This document shows positions 23,543 to 32,939 of a stretch of DNA of 64,000 nucleotides, piece by piece. The stretch's first letter is position 1; every line of letters starts with the position of its first letter. Position numbers and translations under genes: made by a program. The stretch is taken from positions 57,267,776 through 57,331,775 of the forward strand of contig NC_092642.1 in the NCBI RefSeq assembly GCF_039555335.1, read 5' to 3'. The notes below the pieces were generated by a model that saw only the letters and a program-made list of their open reading frames with translations, was not told the DNA's origin and did no database searches. Source of the stretch: Amphiura filiformis (lineage: Eukaryota > Echinodermata > Ophiuroidea > Amphilepidida > Amphiuridae).

Positions 23543-25700
23543 TCACCTCACCAGGACGGTGTTCGACCATTGTTGGACGTAGGCCCTCTTCATGATTCTG
23601 CCAGCTGTCTCTTGCATTTCTTGTCCATGTATATATAGGTCCCATGTAGGCAGTAATTTCATCACGCCACCTCCTCTTTTGTCTTCCTCTTGATCTTTTT
23701 CCTGTTCTTGGTTGCATTCAGTGAGTCGTTTAGTCCACTGATCTGCTATCTTCCCTTTGTGCAAGGTGACATGTTCATCTCCATTTCGCTTCTTTTGAGA
23801 GTTTGGTGTATTTTATTTCAGTGTTCTTGATTTTACGTTTTCAATTTGGTTTTTTGCTGTGGCGTTTGCTCGGGGCGTTTGTGTAAATGTTCTCAAGAAT
23901 TTGACATAGGCCTAACCTTCACTGACTCCGACTCAGGTAATGAACAGGTCTTTATGTTCCACTGAGTCAAAGGCCTTCCTGTAGTCTCCAATGCATATAG
24001 CTTCAAGTTATATTCATTTGCCTTCTCAATGAGTTGATTGATGGTATGCAGATGGTCTACTGTTGAATATCCACTTCTGAAGCCTGCCTGTTCTCGTGGT
24101 TGGTTTTCATCAAGCACTCCTTTTATTCTGTTCTGTATTATCCTATAGTGAAAATTTTATACACATGTGATAACAGACTGATAATTCTGTAATTTTTTAT
24201 GTCTGTTTTTAACCTTTCATGTAAAGGAGAATAACTTTTGCCTCTTTCCAACAAATTGGTATCCTTTTTTCTCCAACATTTGGTTATAAAGTCCAACTAG
24301 ATGTTGATTGATTCCCTCTCCTCCAATTCTCGCTATTCGCAATAAGGGCGCCGCCAGCGGTTTTGCGCTGTAATCGTGATGTATCATGGGAAAATCGTGA
24401 TGTATCATGGGAAAAGGTCGACATCCAAGTCCGCGCAATACGAATATTACCATGCTATTACATAGGAACACGTGACAATATTTTTTAGTTTGTCAATATA
24501 ACGGTATTACACGCAAATCGCTAGAGAAAAAATTAATTGTGCACATTTCAAATCACATTATTAAGTATTATTGAGTATCGATTCGCGTGTAACACCTTTA
24601 TTTTGACAAACTAAAAAATATTGTCACGTGTTCCTATGTAATAGCATGGTAATATTCGTATTGCGTGGACTTGGATGTCGACCTTTTCCCATGATACATC
24701 ACGATTACATCGCAAACCGCTGGCGCGCCCTTATTGCGAATAGCGAGAATTGATTATATCGCTAGTAATGTCATCTGTTCCTAGTGCTTTGCTATTCATC
24801 TCCTTTACAGCTATTTCCACTTTTTTTTATGTTATTCTTGGGATGGCTGATATATCTGGTTATATTGTATTTGGTTTTGCTTCACTTGATTTGGAACTAT
24901 TCAGGTAACAAGTAATTCCCCTTGACTACTGAGGATAAAGTTGATTTCTGGTGTGTCCATTGAGGCTTTCCCATGTCCAGTAGCGGTTTTTGCTTTTCTT
25001 GAAGAATGTGTTGCCTATATCCAGCTTACGCTGTGCTGCAAATTCCAATAGCATTTCACCTCTTTTGTTTCTCTGTCCAATACCACATTTTCCTATGATG
25101 GTCTCTTCATCTGGTTGACATTCTCCAATTTTGGCATTAAAATCGCCCGTAACAATGGTATACTTTCCTTTGTTGGCTTCTATTGCTTTACTCGCATCTA
25201 ATAGAATATTTCTATGCATATCATCATCATACTTGCTAGTTGTCGCATAAACTTGAATAATGCTCATTAGGTCCTTTCCAGTCAAGTGAAGATTGAGTGC
25301 AGCTACTCTGTTGGAGAAGCTTTTTATTTATTCTGCAAGTTTTGGATGTACAAGAAATCCAATTCCTTTTGCTCCTGTGTCCTCTTCTGTTTTACCATAC
25401 CATGATTATACAACCACATTCCTCCCTGTAGTCCAACAATCCCCTGTCCTTCTCTCTTTGTTTCTGATAATCCAATGATATCCCGTTTGAATTCTTGCAG
25501 ATCATCCAACATTGTCCAACAGTGTTTCAAACACTTCCTCTGTTATCAGAGTCCTTGTATTATAAGTATATGTTCAACTTTTGTCCAGCCATTTTTCCTG
25601 TCTCAATCTCAAAGTTTCCGTTTGTCTTTGGCTTCAAGACGTCATGTTGAGCGTTATGACTAGACAATACACCTTCTGCATGTTTGATAGCTGTGCCCAT
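23543..25700 (-). pseudogene. non-LTR retrotransposon remnant (endonuclease and reverse transcriptase)
   Basis: The minus-strand order is that of an APE-type non-LTR element. IIGLSETKREGQG (about 25460) and YTIVTGDFNAKIGE (about 25150) are endonuclease motifs; in RNKRGEMLLEFAAQRKLDIG the family pattern continues. VKEMNSKALGTDDITSD (about 24770-24830) begins the reverse transcriptase. GINQHLVGLYNQMLEKKG (about 24290) and PREQAGFRSGYSTVDHLHTI (about 24060) follow. A C-terminal RWRDE-like region lies at 23640-23760. Frames are shifted many times, and the catalytic YADD box is not recoverable, so it is inactive. It sits in intron 1 in antisense orientation. A MITE has inserted at 24325-24751. Clade is uncertain; RTE-like is my best guess. 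Confidence 0.8.
24325..24751. mobile_element. long-arm palindromic MITE in the retroelement
   Basis: A 427-bp element that folds over almost its whole length. The left end aattctcgctattcgcaata is the complement of the right end, with arms of about 190 bp (ggtcgacatccaagtc, acgtgacaatatttttta and others mirrored). The left arm alone carries a tandem duplication of atcgtgatgtatcatggga. The flanking retroelement protein resumes on both sides. AATT occurs at each end and may be the target duplication. Confidence 0.8.
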
Positions 25701-26824
25701 TCTGGCCATGGGCTCTATTGGCCTCTAGTTTTGCTACTTTCCATAATCATGAAGGTTTTTTGCCATAAATCGTCACGCTGGTAGATTCGGGGGTAGATTG
25801 AGGTTTCTGTCAGGGTTGTCTCACCCTTATTCTCCTCCTACCTGTAGACAATGAGAGAAGGCTTGATGTTCTTGAAGATGTCTTACAGCAAGCAAATTCT
25901 GCAACCATCCAGACTGCTCCAACAGCCTTTTAGGTCAGTCACAGGATATTTCCCCGTCTGTTAACTTTGCTGCAAGACAAAGCCATAACAAGTGGTATGC
26001 GATTGACTTGCAATCTTCGAGAACGAGGGGTTGGTAACTACAGATTGACGATTAGGAACAAGAGGGCTGATGGAAATACCTCCTGTGTCTGTAACCTTAA
26101 TGTATAGTAAGAATAGCAATGCAAGCAAAGGGTAAGGTAGGGAGAGTAAATCAAAGGTTGGATGACCCCATTTTACAATTTGTTACCCAAATGGACACCT
26201 AAATGACCTAATGACAGTTTGTTACCCCAATGGACACATAATGACCCCATTTTTATTTAGGTTGTGTACTGCATAACCCCATATTTTTTTTAATGTGCAT
26301 TTTACCTGAAAGGCCCCTACTTTTAACATGGCCAAGACATATTCCTGCCACTTCAGATAGGGAGTGCCCCGGCTCCGGGGGTTGCACCTGATAGGAATCA
26401 ACGTCAATTTTCCTTAACACACATAATAGGCCTGGCAACTCCTGGCGGCTGGCGTACTGTATTTGTTTGAGAGTTGACTCCTGCATGTATGGACTCAGCG
26501 GTAACTTTTAAAACAGCCTCGAATAGGCCTACTCATGGAGCTGGTCAAATTGTGGAATGTTTAGGGGGTGCGATTCTAATCAGCAAAGTTGTTGTTAAAA
26601 TGGTTAAGGAATGATGTGGGACCGTAGTGGTCAGCGACAACCTGTAAAGTGTGCCAAGGCTTGTGGATTAATTATGTCTCGGCATTGCATTTGTGAATCT
26701 ATAAATCATCTATTTTTTAAATATCTATATAGGATTTTAAATGTTAGGAATATCAAATTCATAAACACTGAGTACTGATTATTAAAATATTCTATTTTTT
26801 TTCACTTTCTTGTATCTTACACAG
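25701..26824. other. intron 1, no exon seen
   Basis: Contains the degraded 5' side of the retroelement up to roughly 26000 and G/C-run patches at 26160-26400 (gaccccatttt, ttgttaccc). The stretch ends at the acceptor ttgtatcttacacag before exon 2. Confidence 0.4.
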
Positions 26825-27567
26825 GAATGGCAGCAATGAACAATATGTACCATAATAACAGACTTTTACAAGAAAAATCACCGTTACATGATGATGAATT
26901 CAATACTCCAGCTCCACAGCATATTATAAAGCAGCATGTCCATCTCGGCAAATATACTATTAAAACCTCAGTCCATACACAAAATGATGGAAGAACAGCT
27001 GGAGACTTATCTGAAATCACACCCCCAAAAGCAGCATTCAAAGTGGGCGCCACTGAAGTAAAGCCGATACAATACACAGAAATTGTGGCCAATGCTCCAG
27101 CCCCACTGCATATGATAAAGCAGACACCTAATGCCCACATCAGGAAAGATACTGGCAACACCTCACTCCATACACAAACTGATGGAAGAACGGCTGGAGA
27201 CTTGTCGGAAATCACACACCCCAAAACAGCATTCAAAGTGGGCACCACTGAAGTAAAGCCCATACAAGACACAGATATTAAGGCAAAAAACACTTTGTCT
27301 GCAGCACCGAAGACAGCTCCAGGAAATCGACAACACAGCGCATTGCATATTGGTGATAAAGAAGTGATATCTAGATCTGATTTCATAGATATAGAGCAAC
27401 ATGTACCAGATTTAAAGGTCCTATTTAATAGAACAGTAATAGTTACAGCAACTTCTCAAAATCATCTTGGTGAAGCTAAGGGCATGATTGCTACAGCCCA
27501 ACGACACATGCCCAACACAAAGATTATTGTCTATGATTTGGGTTTGACACCTGATGGAGTAAAAAAG
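26825..27567 (+). CDS. exon 2 of DUF1647-like gene: stem and start of domain
   Basis: The acceptor tatcttacacag ends at 26824 and the donor gtatga starts at 27568 after an intact frame of 247 codons (entry phase 1, exit phase 0). The first part is a hydrophilic stem with two tandem copies of about 63 residues. Each reads APAP-H-IKQ, a variable piece, then T-DGRTAGDLSEIT-PK-AFKVG-TEVKPIQ. After LHIGDKEVISRSDF the catalytic-type domain begins with VIVTATSQNHLGEAKGMIAT and IIVYDLGLTPDGVKK. These match the beta-strand and DLGL pattern of DUF1647 proteins. The Met at 26827 is internal, not the start. Confidence 0.75.
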
Positions 27568-28139
27568 GTATGATTATACTCCACGACACCGACCATGATT
27601 GGGGGGGGGGGGCACTGGGTCTAGGGGCACAAGCCATTTTTGTACAATTTTCCTATGGGATTTTCTAAATTTTGCAACCGATTGGGGGCATGTGTCCTCC
27701 GTGCCCTATGACGCTACGCCATATTTGATTTTAAATATAAAATCACATTTAGATTATAAACATACATAAGTATGCTATTTAAATTTTTTCCACATTAAAC
27801 ACATACAATAATGTATAGAATGAAAATCAGTGTTTAAAAGTGCAATTGCCTTGATATATTGATTTATAATTTATATTTATCACAAAAACCTTTATAAACG
27901 TGTTATGTATGCATGCACCTCCTATACCTTAACATGTAAAATATAAAAATAAATGTGTTTATTTAAGTGTTATCAGTTGTTTTTTACCTTCCTTTTTTGC
28001 CTAAAATACCCAACATGAGTGTTTGGGCCAAAATAGGGTAAAATTGTAAAATTTTCATCTAAAACAGGCAAAAAATATGCTCATCCCCGAATAAAGATTC
28101 CATCATTACTGGGTATGCATCTTCCTCTGGGTTTGCTTA
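27568..28139. other. intron 2, first part
   Basis: AT-rich intron sequence with a G run at 27600-27612. No exon or repeat family is recognised. Confidence 0.4.
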
Positions 28140-28379
28140 GGGAACAAACCAAAAGATCGATGACGTCCTATAAACGTAACTGGTTTCGTTTCTCAGCAGA
28201 CCCCCTCCCTCCCTGCCAGAAACGTAATAAAGAAATGTTGAAAATTTTGACATAATAATAATAATGACACATTCATCAGACCGATGTTTTTGTACAAACG
28301 TAATCGAGTATTTTTACCCCCTCCCCTAAACGAATCTAGTTTCGTTTATAGGACGTCATCGATCTTTTGGTTTGTTCCC
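28140..28379. mobile_element. TA-flanked palindromic MITE (intron 2)
   Basis: A 240-bp element begins GGGAACAAACCAAAAGATCG and ends in the exact complement. The shared part spans about 38 bp and includes atgacgtcctataaacg. TA lies at both ends (28138-28139 and 28380-28381), fitting a Tc1/mariner-type target. Confidence 0.8.
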
Positions 28380-28804
28380 TAATAGGTTTCCTCTGTATGG
28401 TAAATCACTGTAACATTTTGTTCTGGTCAGGTCATTTGGTGAGGAGCTCAGTAACATTGTTGCCAACAATGAAAATTTGCTTGATATATGCCACTGCCGT
28501 GGTTGAAAAAGTTGATAACAAAATGCTTGACTTTTGTTGTTGTTGTTGTTGTTTATTTGTTGTTGTTTTTTGGGGGGTGGTAAAGTTTCTACTTTTTAAC
28601 TTAGCATAACTGGTCTTATAAGCAATACATGTATTTCTAAGATTGACTAAAAATGACACTATTTTTTCTACAAAAGCTGATTTTCATTAACTTCATGATT
28701 GTCAAAAATCATTCTTAAGTACTTTAATTGCTACCAGATCTAACATTGGAATACATTGGTTTCTCCACGGAACAGTTTTTTTTTAAAGCCAAGAGCATGA
28801 AACA

Positions 28805-29400
28805 AATTGAATACCTGAGTGGAAGAAGGGCCCAACTCCATCAAAACTGTTTTTGAGATATTAAGAAAAAACTTAATATTTGGAAAAGTTTTATAGGCAG
28901 AGTGTTTTCATCTTCAGAGGACCTTTAATACATGAACATACAATATTACATACAATCAACATTATATATGATGTTTCCATGGCAACGGTACATGTCTTAA
29001 TACGACCTGGAGTTGGGCCCTTCTTCCACTAATATACTGCAAGTGCCAGTTCCGTTTACAAGCAGATGTGTTAAAAATAGCTACAGAAATTTGGTAATTA
29101 TCCATTGATTGCACAAGTAGAAGCATGTAATATGTTAGCAAGAAAGTTTATTGTAGTGAAAAGCAGATTTCAAGGAAGAACAAAATTCCTCTTTAACACA
29201 ATATTTGTGGAAGAAGGGCCCAACTCCATGGAGTTGGGCCTTTCTTCCATGAAAACCATGATTAAGTGTACTATAGAGAGTGGATTTTGGCTCATCTTTC
29301 ACACACAAGGAAGAACAGTCTGCTGGCAATCAAATGCTGGGTCTAACTCATTTTTGTAAAAAATTGGAGTTGGGTCCTTCTTCCACTCAGGTATTCAATT
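28805..29400. mobile_element. TIR element with repeated GGAAGAAGGGCCCAACTCC (intron 2)
   Basis: The outer ends aattgaatacctgagtggaa and the complement are about 30 bp long. The word ggaagaagggcccaactcc or its complement occurs five times: 28820, 29013, 29212, 29228 and 29366. The inner pair at 29209-29250 forms a perfect hairpin. This suggests a smaller palindrome inserted in a relative of itself. Confidence 0.7.
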
Positions 29401-29537
29401 ATATCAAGTAAAAGTATGCAATTTTTTTTTGCTTGATTTTCAAGTGGGTTAAGTTTTTTAACCTTCAAACACTGTCCACCCCCTTGGATGGAATTCTAAT
29501 GGCGCAGTTTGTTCGGATAATAATTGGCAAAACTATT

Positions 29538-29810
29538 TCTAGTCCCCGCACAGGCAGGTATGTCCGGAGTTTTTTCTCTGGTATATCTGCCTATGCATGT
29601 TATGTTTCCATTTGTAAATTCATGTTTAAATGTGCTAGTGTGCGATGCGTAATTCTTCTTTCTCCTGTATATTGATATATTAAGAATAACGATTAAGCAT
29701 CATTAATTTGATCTTGTGCGCTAGTTGTAATGTTTGAATGTTTCCATGTTCCAGTGTATGATGCGTAAGCCTCTTCCTCCGTTTGTATGATTATATTAGG
29801 CTGGCGGGTA
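29538..29810 (+). mobile_element. SINE, 5'-truncated copy
   Basis: Starts within the tRNA-like head at ctagtccccgcacaggcagg and continues with the same body as the complete copy at 29921 (gtccggagttttttctctgg, gtgctagtgtgcgatgcgta, cgattaagcatcattaattt). The head upstream of the B box is absent. Confidence 0.75.
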
Positions 29811-29920
29811 AGCATCATTAATTGATCTCGTACACTGGTGTGTAATGTGTTGTTTGTACTGTTCACCCTTGACTGCTCATATCCATAAGTACCAGACTTG
29901 AGTCCTGTTTATCGGGGACA

Positions 29921-30225
29921 GTCTGTGTAGCTCAGTGGTTAAAGCGCTCGCCCGACAAGCGAGAGGTCTGGGGTTCTAGTCCCCGCACAGGCAGGTATGT
30001 CCGGAGTTTTTTCTCTGGTATATCTGCCTATGCATGTTATGTTTCCATTTGTAAATTCATGTTTAAATGTGCTAGTGTGCGATGCGTAATTCTTCTTTCC
30101 CCTGTATATTGATATATTAAGAATAACGATTAAGCATCATTAATTTGATCTTGTGCGCTAGTTGTAATGTTTGAATGTTTCCATGTTCCAGTGTATGATG
30201 CGTAAGCCTCTTCCTCCGTTTATTT
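29921..30225 (+). mobile_element. SINE with intact tRNA-like head
   Basis: Positions 29921-29993 fold into a complete cloverleaf. The acceptor gtctgtg pairs with cacaggc (one G-U). There is a D-arm ctcagtggtt-aaagcg, an anticodon stem ctcgc/gcgag with loop ccgacaa (anticodon GAC, Val), a T-arm with ggttctagtcc, and discriminator A. The body that follows (gtatgtccggag to cctcttcctccgttt) is shared with the truncated neighbour, so this is a SINE head and not a stand-alone tRNA gene. It lies in intron 2 in sense orientation. Confidence 0.7.
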
Positions 30226-30564
30226 CATTTGTGTTACTGTGCACGTCGATCAAATCCCATCTTACTCTCGCATAAACTCACATAAGCCTGCATTAGTCGC
30301 GCCTTACGCAATGAGCAACTAGCGTGAGTGTGCCCAATTGCATGTACGCTATTCTATAATTATATTAATACATGTTACGAGTCTCATTTCTTTTGCCAAT
30401 TATAAGCGAAACAAACTTTTAATGAGATCTGCTTGTGCAGCCGTTTTCTCTTAGTATTACATTAATTTACATAATACATATAAACGTGAATTTCCTGACA
30501 GTTAATACAGCATAATTTTCTCATTTTATTTCATTACTTTAACTTGACCCTTGACCCCATACAG
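30226..30564. other. end of intron 2
   Basis: AT-rich intron ending in ttgaccccatacag, the acceptor of exon 3. No other feature was seen. Confidence 0.45.
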
Positions 30565-30669
30565 GTTGACAAAATGTGCAATGTTGAAGTACGGAAATTT
30601 CCATTTGAAAGGTACCCACCACATGTGAAAAATATACACAACTATGCATGGAAACCTCTACTTATATTG
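30565..30669 (+). CDS. exon 3 of DUF1647-like gene
   Basis: A 105-nt phase 0/0 exon between acceptor ccccatacag and donor gtaagtg. It encodes 35 residues running VDKMCNVEVRKFPFERYPPH and then VKNIHNYAWKPLLIL. The NYAWKPLLI segment is the conserved central motif of DUF1647 proteins, where it precedes the next strand. Both splice sites are strong and the frame joins exons 2 and 4 without a stop. Confidence 0.75.
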
Positions 30670-30711
30670 GTAAGTGATAATCAATCAATCAACAAAATGA
30701 AATTTTATACA

Positions 30712-30967
30712 TGTGACACAATTTGGTCCATGGGGCCAAAGGCGGCAAATTTGAAACTGAGATAAAGGTAAAAATATGGAGTAAAAAACAAGAAAATACA
30801 TAAGAAAATAGATATCAAAAAACTTCATAACTTTAGAACCAAGTATGCTAGACCTTTGGTGTTTTCAGTATTAAAATTGTAGCCTATTGTATGTATAATG
30901 TAATAATTACAGTAACTCAATTTTCAAAAATGCCTCCTTTGGCCCCCATGGACCAGATCATGTCACA
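30712..30967. mobile_element. palindromic MITE (intron 3)
   Basis: Left tgtgacacaatttggtccat and ggggccaaagg are mirrored at the right end (cctttggcccccatggacca, catgtcaca). It starts only 42 bp after the exon 3 donor. Confidence 0.65.
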
Positions 30968-31101
30968 AATATCAATTAATTCATCGATGTCAACTTAAAA
31001 CAAAAAGAACATTTAAATATCCTCAAGATTGTCCAAACATGATTGTAAGAGCTTCATGCAAAAGTTGTCAATAAGTTTACACCAAAGCACACTTTTGCAA
31101 A

Positions 31102-31314
31102 TACTGTAAAAGTCAATATTTTCGCGAGAAGATATTTTCGCGATTTTGAAGATTTTGTCAATTGTGCGAGAATTAAATTTCGCGTTTTTGATATTGATAC
31201 AATAGAAACCTAATGCAAAAGGTTATTTTCGTGTGTTTTTATTTTCGCAATTTTATGTCCACTCGCGAAATTCGCGAAAATAAAAACCTCGCGAAAATTT
31301 CTACTTTTACAGTA
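31102..31314. mobile_element. palindromic MITE with TTTTCGCGA words (intron 3)
   Basis: Begins tactgtaaaagt and ends acttttacagta. The inner arms carry attttcgcgag and ctcgcgaaaat. Between them the word ttcgcgaa and relatives recur. Confidence 0.75.
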
Positions 31315-31404
31315 ATCAGTTTGGATGAACGAGGAGCAAGCTTTCCCTGTCAGTCTGGTATCTCAGGAGATAATGAAAGACAGTTACAATATGCAGTGGT
31401 GTAA

Positions 31405-31664
31405 GGGACCGTTCACAAACACTTGTAAGGGGGGGGCCTGATGCAAAAAAAATGTCATCACAAAAATTTTTGGGCCCCCCTTTACAGACCTCAAAAATTT
31501 CAGGGCCCCCCCCCTTTTTGATATGAAAATAATGGGTCAACCCCATCATAGAAAAGCATATAAACTTATTTTTTTCAGGAAAATTTTTTTCAGGGCCCCC
31601 CTTCAAAAATTCCAGGCCCCCTTTTTGCATCAGGCCCCCCTAACAAGTGTTTGTGAACGGTCTC
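31405..31664. mobile_element. Harbinger-like MITE (intron 3)
   Basis: Begins GGGACCGTTCACAAACACTT and ends aagtgtttgtgaacggtctc. The subterminal gcctgatgcaaaaa and tttttgcatcaggc are also mirrored. TAA lies directly outside both ends, fitting a TWA target. Same family as 7262-7531. Confidence 0.75.
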
Positions 31665-31680
31665 TAATCAGGGGAAGTTG

Positions 31681-31889
31681 CATGGAGGGCAAATGGTGTA
31701 CCTCCTGATAATTTTGCTATGCGCCCCAACTTCAATTCAAAGTGCGCTGTTGTTTGCATTCTGCATGTACCGCATTGTGCCAAAAATACATGCAAACCTT
31801 TTTAAACCCCCAAGTTTAAATAAGCAAATTAATGTTCCATTTGGGGCTCTGGCTGAAAAATGCAGGAGGAACACTATTTGCCCTCCATG
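31681..31889. mobile_element. short palindromic MITE (intron 3)
   Basis: Left catggagggcaaatggtgta is mirrored by acactatttgccctccatg at the right end. The interior is non-coding. Confidence 0.65.
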
Positions 31890-32390
31890 AGCGACAAACC
31901 AATACAAGCTGATTAAAAAAGAACATATTTGTACGAAATCTAGATGGGATCCGCTATCATTGAAAAGAGGTTTTATTCAAATAAATGGTTTTATTCAAAT
32001 GAGTATAACTCAGGTTTGGTGTAAGCAAATACAAAAATTCTTTTTTTAATTTATCTGTTCAGAATCTGCTCTTTTCATTTACAGCGGCTTCCTTCTAGAT
32101 TTTGTACCCAAGTGCCACAAACATGAGTTTACTTCTTTTTGAATCAGCTTGTATTCACCATAATGTTACACACTAGCCAATGGGGAAAGCAACCATTGTT
32201 ACAACTGCAGGGCAACCAGGGAAAAAGCCCAAGTGGGGAGATTCCCCCCATAGTGCCGCTGGTTTTGAATCCTTCCATGAAGAAAGCAGAAAGCAATCAA
32301 TTGGCTGACAATGTTACTGCTAGGCTCAAATTTGCTTAACTTTGCATGATTTTATACTGCCTTCTTCTTATATTTGTATATTCTTTGCAG

Positions 32391-32939
32391 GAGTCATTAA
32401 AGGAATTTGGTGCCATCTTTTACGGCGATTCATCCGTACGTTTCTTAGATACTCTTCAAATCCTCTACCCGTATCTGAAACAAAACCATGGTTTCATGCA
32501 GCATATTCACAACTTTGATCCTCGCAACCGTAGTGGTCAATACCACATGACTCACCCAAGCACCTTCACGCAACTTAATATTAACAGGACTGCATATGCA
32601 AATGACATTGGTTACACGCCATGGATATCCGCTGGTCGTGTCTTGCACGTTAACAGTAGTTTTATTCATAAGAATGTTCTTGGACCGCTTGTGGAGTGTT
32701 CTCTGCGACTCCAATGCATAGCGCCCGAGGGAGCACATCGTGGGAAAGGGAACCTAAAAGGAGCCAATCATCCTCACCGTTTTGATTCCTCCGTTTTAGC
32801 GCTTGTGGTGTACAAATACATGAGAGGATTTTATAATGATGATAATAATTCATCAGATTTATTTGATAAGGTGGTTAAAATAGAAAGGGTGAATTTTAGT
32901 TCCAAAGGACTCAGGGTTGAACCAAAGTGTAACACATAA
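32391..32939 (+). CDS. exon 4 (terminal) of DUF1647-like gene
   Basis: The acceptor tattctttgcag ends at 32390; the exon enters in phase 0 and stops with TAA at 32937-32939 (182 residues). It opens ESLKEFGAIFYGDSSVRFLD, where GDSSVRF matches the DSSIRF signature of DUF1647 proteins. Conserved THPSTF, ECSLRLQCIAPEG and HRFDSS follow. With exons 1-3 (19297-19390, 26825-27567, 30565-30669) this gives about 496 residues: signal anchor, stem, then domain. The expected place is the Golgi or ER lumen by topology; the reaction is unknown. Inferred from family resemblance, without a search. Confidence 0.75.
   Translation, partial: ESLKEFGAIFYGDSSVRFLDTLQILYPYLKQNHGFMQHIHNFDPRNRSGQYHMTHPSTFTQLNINRTAYANDIGYTPWISAGRVLHVNSSFIHKNVLGPLVECSLRLQCIAPEGAHRGKGNLKGANHPHRFDSSVLALVVYKYMRGFYNDDNNSSDLFDKVVKIERVNFSSKGLRVEPKCNT

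Noticed and set aside
26827..26829. Met at 26827 as the start of the DUF1647-like protein
   Set aside because: It lies three bases inside an exon with a good acceptor, and the phase-matched signal-anchor exon upstream gives a better start.
29921..29993. Functional tRNA-Val gene
   Set aside because: The downstream body is shared with a truncated copy 380 bp away, so it is the head of a SINE even though it folds well.
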